A DNA stretch of 64,000 nt from Hymenobacter gelipurpurascens (GTDB lineage Bacteria > Bacteroidota > Bacteroidia > Cytophagales > Hymenobacteraceae): positions 372,001 through 436,000 of the forward strand of contig NZ_FYEW01000003.1 of the NCBI RefSeq assembly GCF_900187375.1, in the 5' to 3' direction. Position numbers and translations under genes: made by a program. Below the pieces are notes generated by a model. That model was given only the letters and a program-made list of their open reading frames with translations. It made no database searches and had not been told where the DNA came from. The first letter of the stretch is position 1, and each line of letters begins with the position of its first letter. Positions 58,262 to 64,000 of this stretch are shown piece by piece.

Positions 58262-58857
58262 CTGACGCGGGTAAACAAGTAGGCCAGGTAAAACTCTACG
58301 CTGCTGTTGCGCAGCTGCACTTGGCTGCTTCCATCAATGTCTACCCGGCGGAATACATTATTTAAGCCGCCATTATAGCGCCAGCCAACAGAAAACCCCG
58401 TGCTGTCCTGATAGCCGAGTCCAACTACAAAACCAGCATCTTGCTTGCGGAAAGCGGCAGTGCCAACCGGTGTGCGTTGCGCTACAACCGGAGTAACAGA
58501 CCGAAGCTGGCTAAAATAAGGTCCGGCTTCAAAAAAGATGTCGTCCCAGTGGTACTGAGCAAGCACGGGGAAACTCACATAATCTAACCGGTGCTGGATG
58601 GATGGGCCATAGGCACTGCTGTTGTCGCCGCGCTGAGTATATAGTGCTTCTCCCTGAACCGCCAGGTGCTTTGTGAGCTTAATGCGCAGTAAGCCTCCTC
58701 CGTGGGCACCGAAGCGCAGGGAACTGTTTTTGGCATCGGCTCCAATACCGTTGGCAATGGTAGCACCGCCCTTGAGGCCTAGCAGAATGCGTTGGGCCTG
58801 CGCTGGCACTGCCACAAGGAGCATGGCGGCCAGCCATAATCTGTAAATAGATTGCAT
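58258..58857 (-). CDS. PorT-like outer-membrane beta-barrel protein
   Basis: The 199-residue product is the most diverged of the five. After the signal (LWLAAMLLVAVPAQAQ) come RILLGLKGGATIANGIG, LRFGAHGGGLLRIKLTKHLAVQGEALYTQRGD, LDYVSFPVLAQYHWDDIFFEAGPYFSQL and GFVVGLGYQDSTGFSVGWRYNGGLNNVF, and a final strand VEFYLAYLF. All eight strands are recognisable. A small basic ORF overlaps its stop. It may be cotranscribed with the next barrel gene, as no terminator is seen between them. Confidence 0.78.
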   Translation of the reverse strand: MQSIYRLWLAAMLLVAVPAQAQRILLGLKGGATIANGIGADAKNSSLRFGAHGGGLLRIKLTKHLAVQGEALYTQRGDNSSAYGPSIQHRLDYVSFPVLAQYHWDDIFFEAGPYFSQLRSVTPVVAQRTPVGTAAFRKQDAGFVVGLGYQDSTGFSVGWRYNGGLNNVFRRVDIDGSSQVQLRNSSVEFYLAYLFTRVR

Positions 58858-58940
58858 TGAATAAGTAGAGTAGGATAAATAGCCTACTAGCTAAACGTGC
58901 GCAAGACTACCAGATTATAGCCGGGTTCACCAAACCCCAT

Positions 58941-58981
58941 AAAAACACAACCGCCCGGCTCCTGCATCAGGAACCGGGCGG
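58941..58981 (-). terminator. Terminator of the third barrel gene
   Basis: CCGCCCGG and CCGGGCGG, with inner TCCTG and CAGGA, form a long stem. The minus strand then reads TTGTGTTTTT. Confidence 0.75.
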
Positions 58982-59006
58982 CGTACAGGCAAGTGGCCTA
59001 GAGGGC

Positions 59007-59708
59007 TTACTTGCTCGGAATCAGGTAGCCCAACGAGAGCTGCAGCGCCGAGTGGCGGGCGTTGGCCAGGTCGCCGTTGAAATAAGAGCCATTGTCGCTT
59101 TTCACGAAGTCGCTGAAGGCGCCGGTGTAGCGCAGGTTAAGGCTCACGCCGTTATCGGCCTGGTAGCCGACGCCGGCTACGTAGCCCAGCTCGCTACGCT
59201 TGAAACCGCTGACATCTTTCTTGTCCTGCGACTCAAACACTTCGGGCGTGCCGTTAGGCTGGCGCGTGCGGGTGATTTTGGTTTCGTTGTTGGAGCTCAG
59301 CAGGTAGCTGTACTGCGGGCCAGCTTCCACAACAAAGCCGCCAGCGTTGATTTTCAGCAGCACCGGCACATCGAGGTAGTTGTAATTTACATTGCCCTCG
59401 CGCTTCTCGGTGTACCCTACGCCCAGCAGGGTGTTGGTGTACTCGGTGGGCTTATTCTCGAAGCCCTTTTGCGAATACAGAACCTCGGGCTGGATGGAAA
59501 AGAACCCGTCGCCGGTTACGTCGGCATTCAGGATAACACCACCCAGAAAGCCGAATTTATTATTGTAAGTGTTTTCGTTTTTTACGTTACCGGCCAAGTT
59601 AGAATAGTTGGCGCCGGCACGGAGGCCCAGGCGTACGCCCTGAGCGTGAACGGAAGAAGCAGAAGCGGCTGCCAGAAGGGTAGCCAGTACAACAGCAGAC
59701 TTTTTCAT
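59007..59708 (-). CDS. PorT-like outer-membrane beta-barrel protein
   Basis: The 233-residue product starts MKKSAVVLATLLAAASASSVHAQG and shows GVRLGLRAGANYSNLAGNVKNENTYNNKFGFLGGVILNADVTGDGFFSIQPEVLYSQKGFENKP, then YNYLDVPVLLKINAGGFVVEAGPQYSYLLSS and LGYVAGVGYQADNGVSLNLRYTGAFSDF, ending LQLSLGYLIPSK. It is closest to the protein at 59848-60519. An upstream Met at 59771 gives a less likely leader. Function unknown. Confidence 0.82.
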   Translation of the reverse strand: MKKSAVVLATLLAAASASSVHAQGVRLGLRAGANYSNLAGNVKNENTYNNKFGFLGGVILNADVTGDGFFSIQPEVLYSQKGFENKPTEYTNTLLGVGYTEKREGNVNYNYLDVPVLLKINAGGFVVEAGPQYSYLLSSNNETKITRTRQPNGTPEVFESQDKKDVSGFKRSELGYVAGVGYQADNGVSLNLRYTGAFSDFVKSDNGSYFNGDLANARHSALQLSLGYLIPSK

Positions 59709-59792
59709 ACGTGCAACAGTAGTTGAGTGAGGGAAGAAATGCGCACTGATTACTCCAAAATCGAAAAGCATGCCAAGCTTGTGCTTCGGGCA

Positions 59793-59830
59793 TAAAAAAG
59801 CCCCATCTGAAGCACCAGATGAGGCTTTTT
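59793..59830 (-). terminator. Terminator of the fourth barrel gene
   Basis: AAAAAGCCCCATCTG pairs with CAGATGAGGCTTTTT (one mismatch) around a short loop. The T-run is on the minus strand. Confidence 0.85.
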
Positions 59831-59847
59831 CTAGGAATTAAGCTGAC

Positions 59848-60519
59848 CTATTTGCCCGGAATCAGGTAGCCTAACGATAACTGAAACACGGAGTTGCGTG
59901 CGTTTCTCACGTCATTGTCCTGGTAGCCGTCTTTTCCGAAATCAGTGAAGGAGCCGTTGTAGCGCAGGCCTAGCAACAAGCCCATATCCGACTGGTAGCC
60001 CAGGCCAGCGGCGTACCCTATTTCGTTGCGATTCACGTTGTCCAGGTCGCTGGTGCCGCTGCGCTGGGTGGCGGTATTGCCATTTACCGACACCTTCGAC
60101 TCGTCCTTTACCTTCAGCAAGTAGCTGTACTGCGGGCCCGCCTCAAAGAAAAGACCGCCAGCGTTTATCTTCAGCAGCACCGGTACATCAATGTAGTTAT
60201 AGGTCCGGTCGCCTTCGTATTTGATGGTGTTGTTGCCGATGTTAAACTCATTATCGGCGTATTGGAAGCCTTTCTGAGAGAACAGCACTTCCGGCTGCAA
60301 CGACAGGAACCCATCATCAAGCAGGCCGATATTGAGCATCACCCCTCCATGAAAGCCGAGTTTATTCTCAAACCGATCCTCATCCGTAAGGTCGCCAGAT
60401 AGGTTAGACAGGTTGGCACCGCCCTTAATACCCAACCGGATGCCCTGTGCGTGGGCCGAGGAAGAAACGAGGGTAGCGGCAGCTAGCAAGGCTCCGGTTG
60501 CAAAAGCTATATTTTTCAT
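59848..60519 (-). CDS. PorT-like outer-membrane beta-barrel protein
   Basis: The 223-residue product has a signal peptide (NIAFATGALLAAATLVSSSAHAQG) and GIRLGIKGGANLSNLSGDLTDEDRFENKLGFHGGVMLNIGLLDDGFLSLQPEVLFSQKGFQYAD, YNYIDVPVLLKINAGGLFFEAGPQYSYLLKV and IGYAAGLGYQSDMGLLLGLRYNGSFTDF, ending VFQLSLGYLIPGK. It is a close paralogue of the protein at 59007-59708, differing mainly in the loops. Function unknown. Confidence 0.82.
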   Translation of the reverse strand: MKNIAFATGALLAAATLVSSSAHAQGIRLGIKGGANLSNLSGDLTDEDRFENKLGFHGGVMLNIGLLDDGFLSLQPEVLFSQKGFQYADNEFNIGNNTIKYEGDRTYNYIDVPVLLKINAGGLFFEAGPQYSYLLKVKDESKVSVNGNTATQRSGTSDLDNVNRNEIGYAAGLGYQSDMGLLLGLRYNGSFTDFGKDGYQDNDVRNARNSVFQLSLGYLIPGK

Positions 60520-60638
60520 AGGAAGGGAAATGGTTAGGGGAAAAGAAATGCACTCTAGGCCAGGGTAACGCTCAAAATAGCGTCCAGCGTATATATCGGA
60601 ACAGCATTTCCGGTGTTTCGGCGCTTTTAGTAGAGCAT

Positions 60639-60675
60639 AAAAAAAGCTGCCGACCTTTTCAGGTCGGCAGCTTTT
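60639..60675 (-). terminator. Terminator of the fifth barrel gene
   Basis: AAAAGCTGCCGACCT and AGGTCGGCAGCTTTT form a 15-bp perfect stem with loop TTTC. The minus strand then continues with T. Confidence 0.85.
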
Positions 60676-60697
60676 CAGGTTTTTCGGATAGGGTGGC

Positions 60698-61444
60698 CTA
60701 GCGGCCAGTGGGCAGCAAATAACCTACCTGCAGCGTGTAGGCATTGTTGAATGCCTTCGACTCGTTTTGGGTGTCCTTGCTATCAATGAGCGAGTTGAAA
60801 CCGCGGGCGTAGCGCAGGCCCAGGCTCAAACCGCCATCGGTCATGTAGCCAATGCCGGCCACACCACTGATGTCAAACTGCGCTAGGTCAGACTTGTACG
60901 CTTTGTCGCGGCTTACGCCCGTGTAGTCCTGGAAGCCACTGTTGTCTTCCACCTTATCTTTGTCGCCGTTCGTGTACTTGGTGGTCGTCTGCTGCTTGTT
61001 TTTGGAGCCGAACAAGTAGCTCACCTGTGGGCCGAGTTCAAAAAACAGTCCATCGGCGTTGATGCGCGCCAGCAGAGGAACATCGATGTAGTGCAGAACA
61101 CGCTGTTGCTCTAACTCTACCTTCGAAACGCCAGCGGGTAGGCCAGTCGAGCGCTCCGATTTAACTTCGTATCCTTTACGGTTATACAACACCTCGGGAG
61201 CAAACGAGAAGAAGCCGTCGCTGCTGAGCGGGATGATAGCACCCACGCCAGCGTTGTAGCCGAGCTTGTAGTCGCCCAGATCGGTGCTATAGTTCGGGCC
61301 CGTAATCTGGTCTACATTTTTGCCTGAGATATTGGAATACGTAGCGCCACCTTTCAGGCCAATGCGGAAACCGCCGGCATCCTGAGCGTGGGCTACTGAA
61401 GCCGCCGACACGAGAACGAGCGAGAGAGCTGCAAATTTTTTCAT
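60698..61444 (-). CDS. PorT-like outer-membrane beta-barrel protein
   Basis: The 248-residue product starts MKKFAALSLVLVSAASVAHAQD. It has the longest extracellular-type loops of the group: FRIGLKGGATYSNISGKNVDQITGPNYSTDLGDYKLGYNAGVGAIIPLSSDGFFSFAPEVLYNRKGYE, then YIDVPLLARINADGLFFELGPQVSYLFGSKNKQQTTTKYTNGDKDKVEDNSG, and a last strand LQVGYLLPTGR. The stop TAG lies in TAGGCCAC. It is the first gene of the leftward barrel row, each member with its own terminator or gap. Confidence 0.82.
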   Translation of the reverse strand: MKKFAALSLVLVSAASVAHAQDAGGFRIGLKGGATYSNISGKNVDQITGPNYSTDLGDYKLGYNAGVGAIIPLSSDGFFSFAPEVLYNRKGYEVKSERSTGLPAGVSKVELEQQRVLHYIDVPLLARINADGLFFELGPQVSYLFGSKNKQQTTTKYTNGDKDKVEDNSGFQDYTGVSRDKAYKSDLAQFDISGVAGIGYMTDGGLSLGLRYARGFNSLIDSKDTQNESKAFNNAYTLQVGYLLPTGR

Positions 61445-61688
61445 ACTAAAAGAGAGGAATTTGAAAGACAATTTCTACACCACTTCACCGACCACTACAG
61501 CCACGTTCCTCGTGGTTTTCAGGGAGTCATAGCGTAAAGCGGTAGGCCAGGGTTGCGGATTAGCACGCATTTTATTCAGATTTAAACCTGCGGTAACACG
61601 CTCGTTTCCGGCAAACCACAACAGCAGTAGGCTCTTACAAACTTCCTGTTTAGCGTAGGTTTCCGATGGCGCGTCGGGTGGGTTTCGC

Positions 61689-61696
61689 TATTTTTG
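61689..61696 (+). promoter_or_regulatory. -7 box of the PagL-like gene
   Basis: TATTTTTG matches TAnnTTTG and lies 23 bases before ATG 61720. This argues against the longer frame starting at 61666. Confidence 0.45.
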
Positions 61697-61719
61697 AGCG
61701 GCTTGCCAGTTGGTTTTCT

Positions 61720-62838
61720 ATGATGATTCGATACAAAGTGCTCTTGAGTAGCCTACTGCTCGGGGGGAGCATAAGCCAAAGTTGGGGGCAAGCCGGAAAG
61801 CCTGCTGAGCCCGCTGGCCCGTTGGTGATTGGGGCGTATGGCCTGGGCAGTTTTGTGGTGGCGCATACGCCTTCCGTCAAGCACCTTTCGGTGTCGCATC
61901 CTACGGGCGTAGAGCTGAATGTGCAGCGGCAAACGAATGGCTCGGCGCCCTGGCACGCCTGGTACCGCTACCCCAAAATCGGCTTCGCCCTTACCTACTA
62001 CGACTACCATAACCCGGTGCTAGGCCAGTCGTATGCGGCCGGCGTGTACATCAATAAGTCGTTTTGGCGTACGCGGCGGCAGGAGCTCAACTTCCGCATC
62101 GGAACGGGTGTGGGCTACTTCCCACAGGCCTACGACCGGGAAACTAACCACAAAAATACCATCGTCAGCTCCCGGCTGAACGCCACCATCCAGACCCGCC
62201 TGGAGTACGATGTGGCGCTTTCTGAGCGCGTAGGCCTGTTGCTGGGCCTGGGCCTGAACCATTACTCCAACGGGGCTACCTCCAAGCCTAATTTCGGCAT
62301 CAACCTACCCACGGTACTGCTGGGCCTCAACTACCATCAGCAGCGGCCCTTCTCGCCGCTGCCCATCGGCGAAGCTGCCCTCATGCCGCCCGATGTGGGC
62401 CGCAGCTTTCTGGAGATAAGTACTACCGCCGGCGTAAAGCAGCTGGACGTGCAAAACAGTCAGAAGTATTGGGTGAACTCCGTGACGGTAGCTGCCGGGC
62501 GCCGCGTAAACCGGAAAAGCAACCTCGTAGTAGGCCTGGAAGGCTTTTATGACCGTAGTCTGGCCGCCGAGCTGCGTGATACTGCCCGCACCACCGACAA
62601 CCTGCCCGATGTGAAAAAAGCCGGCGTGTACCTGGGCCACGAGCTGTTGTTTGGCCGGCTGGCCTTCGTCTCGCACCTGGGGTTTTACGTCTACAATCCC
62701 TACAAATCCAACAAGTTCTACTACGAGCGGCTGGGCCTGAAATACTTCTTCACGGAGCGCTTTTTCGGCAATATTGATCTGAAAGTACACCGCGGTGCCG
62801 CCGATGTAGTGGAGTGCCGACTGGGCATGCGGCTGTAG
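61720..62838 (+). CDS. PagL-like lipid A deacylase (acyloxyacyl hydrolase family)
   Basis: The 372-residue outer-membrane protein starts MMIRYKVLLSSLLLGGSISQSWGQAG and has the PagL signature LNHYSNGATSKPNFGINLP: His181 and Ser183, the catalytic pair, are present in H-x-S-N. Barrel-like strands surround it (GFALTYYDYHNPVLGQSYAAGVYINKSFW, LEYDVALSERVGLLLGLGLNHYSNG). PagL removes the 3-O-acyl chain of lipid A. It is about twice the size of Pseudomonas PagL, with an extra C-terminal barrel region. Start chosen because a -7 box lies at 61689-61696. It diverges from the PorT-like row. Confidence 0.8.
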   Translation: MMIRYKVLLSSLLLGGSISQSWGQAGKPAEPAGPLVIGAYGLGSFVVAHTPSVKHLSVSHPTGVELNVQRQTNGSAPWHAWYRYPKIGFALTYYDYHNPVLGQSYAAGVYINKSFWRTRRQELNFRIGTGVGYFPQAYDRETNHKNTIVSSRLNATIQTRLEYDVALSERVGLLLGLGLNHYSNGATSKPNFGINLPTVLLGLNYHQQRPFSPLPIGEAALMPPDVGRSFLEISTTAGVKQLDVQNSQKYWVNSVTVAAGRRVNRKSNLVVGLEGFYDRSLAAELRDTARTTDNLPDVKKAGVYLGHELLFGRLAFVSHLGFYVYNPYKSNKFYYERLGLKYFFTERFFGNIDLKVHRGAADVVECRLGMRL

Positions 62839-62969
62839 CGCAGCTTCGCTTCAGACATCGAATTCTGCAGTTCAGCGCCGCTTTTCGGGAGCTGGGTAAG
62901 ATGTAATGGGCGCACTGCTGCCGGGCGGTGATATTGCCTCATCATTCATCCTCTCCATCGGCTTTCTAT

Positions 62970-63644
62970 ATGGAAACCTTCCTGCTCCTGAACCGCTGGC
63001 TGCATATTGCCGCCGGTTTCACCGGATTCTTTGTAGCCCCCGTGGCGCTAGCGGTACGGAAAGGCGGAACGGCTCATCGGTTGTGGGGCCGGGTATTCTT
63101 CTGGTCGATGCTGGTAGCTGGTAGCACGGCTATTGTTTCGGCAAGCCTGCAGGGACTGACGTTTCTGCTGCTTACCGGCATTTTTAGCCTCTATCTGGCA
63201 CAGTTTGGCTACCGCTCCCTGCAGCATAAGCGCATGGGGGAGGGCCAGCAGCCTGCCTTCTACGATTGGGCGAGTGGCCTACTTGGCCTAATCATCTTTC
63301 TCGGAACAGTGGCCTACGGAGTGCTGCACCGCCCCTTCAACCCGGTGCCTCTGGTATTCGGTGGTATTGGCGTCATGACGACGGTCCGGCAGCTGCTGGC
63401 TTTCCGCCGACCCGGCGCCTGGCCAGCGGGCCAATGGCTGCGCAATCATATTTCCGGCTTTGTGGGCTCCTACATTGCCGCCGTATCGGCCTTCTCGGCC
63501 ACCAGCCTGAAGTTCATTCCGTTTCCAATCAACTTCCTGTGGCCTACCGCCGTGTTGGTGCCTTTGCTGATCTGGCTACAGCGGCGCTACGTGCCCACTA
63601 GGGGCAGCAGTTCTGCGCTGGCGGCTGTTAGTGTCAGTAAATAG
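62970..63644 (+). CDS. DUF2306-like integral membrane protein
   Basis: The 224-residue protein starts METFLLLNRWLHIAAGFTGFFVAPVALAVRKGGTAHRLWGRVFFWSML. Seven hydrophobic segments alternate with short polar loops. The HIAAGFTGF...GGTAHRLWGRVFFW opening is the hallmark of the DUF2306 membrane proteins of Bacteroidota. Function is unknown. The ATG at 62970 is preferred to the 14-codon longer form, which is polar. Confidence 0.7.
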   Translation: METFLLLNRWLHIAAGFTGFFVAPVALAVRKGGTAHRLWGRVFFWSMLVAGSTAIVSASLQGLTFLLLTGIFSLYLAQFGYRSLQHKRMGEGQQPAFYDWASGLLGLIIFLGTVAYGVLHRPFNPVPLVFGGIGVMTTVRQLLAFRRPGAWPAGQWLRNHISGFVGSYIAAVSAFSATSLKFIPFPINFLWPTAVLVPLLIWLQRRYVPTRGSSSALAAVSVSK

Positions 63645-63680
63645 GCAAAGGTCTCTAACGTAAAAGTTAGCAGGAACTTA

Positions 63681-64000
63681 TCAGGCGCTAACCAGTGCCT
63701 GGTTGATGCGCTTGACCAAGCCAGGACCTTCATAAATAAAGCCCGTGTAGAGCTGAATCAGGGAGGCGCCTGCTGCCAGTTTCTCCTGTGCATCCTGAGG
63801 CGAATGAATACCGCCAACCCCAATAATAGGTAGCTGCCCGGAGCTGTGCCGATGCAGGTAGCGGATTACTTCGGTGGCTCGCTGCCGCAGTGGTTTGCCG
63901 CTAAGCCCACCGGCTCCCAGCGCGGCTACTTGCCCGGCCGGTGTCAGCAATCCGTCGCGGCTGATGGTAGTATTGGTGGCTACTAGGCCACTCAGGTTGG
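63681..64000 (-). CDS. pyrD: Dihydroorotate dehydrogenase (quinone), C-terminal part
   Basis: The gene runs off the right edge, so only its last 105 or so codons are visible. PyrD oxidises dihydroorotate to orotate in pyrimidine synthesis, passing electrons to quinone in this class. Visible landmarks, reading leftward: [17 protein letters not shown] (the class 2 ATNTT segment), [67 protein letters not shown]. The FMN-binding GVGG and LYTGF loops are intact. No frameshift is seen. Confidence 0.9.
   Translation of the reverse strand, partial: NLSGLVATNTTISRDGLLTPAGQVAALGAGGLSGKPLRQRATEVIRYLHRHSSGQLPIIGVGGIHSPQDAQEKLAAGASLIQLYTGFIYEGPGLVKRINQALVSA

Larger units (their letters stand above)
1..64000. 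repeat. Highly iterated TAGGCC / GGCCTA motif
   Basis: The hexamer TAGGCC or its complement GGCCTA recurs across the window, usually extended to CTAGGCCAC(TT) or GTGGCCTAC. By eye I counted about 29 copies in the first 10 kb, where roughly six would be expected for random DNA of this composition. Copies lie inside genes (reading as LG, AY or GL), in intergenic gaps, at the base or apex of hairpins (16111-16177, 39568-39621), as inverted pairs (19048-19093) and over stop codons. The counts are manual and approximate. The function is unknown. Confidence 0.75.

Noticed and set aside
1..64000. CRISPR arrays, tRNA or rRNA genes, prophage and plasmid genes
   Set aside because: I found no regularly spaced identical repeats, no cloverleaf with CCA-type arm, no rRNA-like stretch and no phage or mobilisation genes.

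Overview
This window looks like chromosomal DNA of a Bacteroidota bacterium close to Hymenobacter (Cytophagales). Support comes from the gliding genes gldB and gldD, several PorT-like outer-membrane barrels, a TonB receptor with an N-terminal carboxypeptidase-regulatory domain, promoters of the phylum type (TTG about 19-20 bases before TAnnTTTG), a 29-residue AURKAIP1/COX24-type ribosomal peptide gene and moderately high GC. I see no rRNA, tRNA, CRISPR array, transposase, integrase or prophage. The window is core chromosome rich in intergenic palindromes.

Layout. 0.1-3.6 kb: a small lipoprotein, a hypothetical gene, and a leftward row of a ureohydrolase-like pseudoenzyme, a cytochrome b5-like protein and murQ. 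3.7-12.3 kb: a fatty-acid beta-oxidation locus (acyl-CoA ligase, MarR regulator, FadN-type hydratase/dehydrogenase, thiolase, acyl-CoA dehydrogenase). The MarR and dehydrogenase genes carry the same 14-bp site at the same distance from a -7 box. 12.5-16.2 kb: glutamate dehydrogenase, a secreted hypothetical protein and a small secreted peptide. 16.2-24.3 kb: a leftward row recG, gldD, ssb, mutY facing a rightward row HU, TPR protein, COX24-like peptide, RNase G. This is the known gliding/DNA-maintenance neighbourhood, but gldE is absent between ssb and gldD. 24.5-36.3 kb: a barrel protein, gldB, a glycosyltransferase, nth, an ECF sigma factor overlapping a small putative partner, an MFS transporter, two perfect DnaA boxes in an AT-rich gap, a C2H2-finger protein, a hydrolase without its nucleophile and an SGNH hydrolase.

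36.7-49.3 kb: uvrA, a PepSY protein and TonB receptor (iron uptake), a TspO-like protein, tpiA, an ABC exporter pair and prmA. 49.5-54.7 kb: one 1,732-residue exported protein with an embedded winged-helix-like segment and a lysine-cluster tail. 55-64 kb: plsY, an M20 dipeptidase, five PorT-like barrel genes in a row with a 38-codon ORF coupled to one of them, a PagL-like lipid A deacylase, a membrane protein and the 3' part of pyrD.

Three sequence-level patterns run through the whole window. First, the hexamer TAGGCC/GGCCTA (often CTAGGCCAC or GTGGCCTAC) is strongly over-represented and often supplies the stop codon itself. Second, REP-like inverted repeats of the form GTCATnCyGAGnGnAGCGA lie after genes. 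Third, long perfect unique hairpins act as terminators. The rest is mainly ordinary housekeeping.
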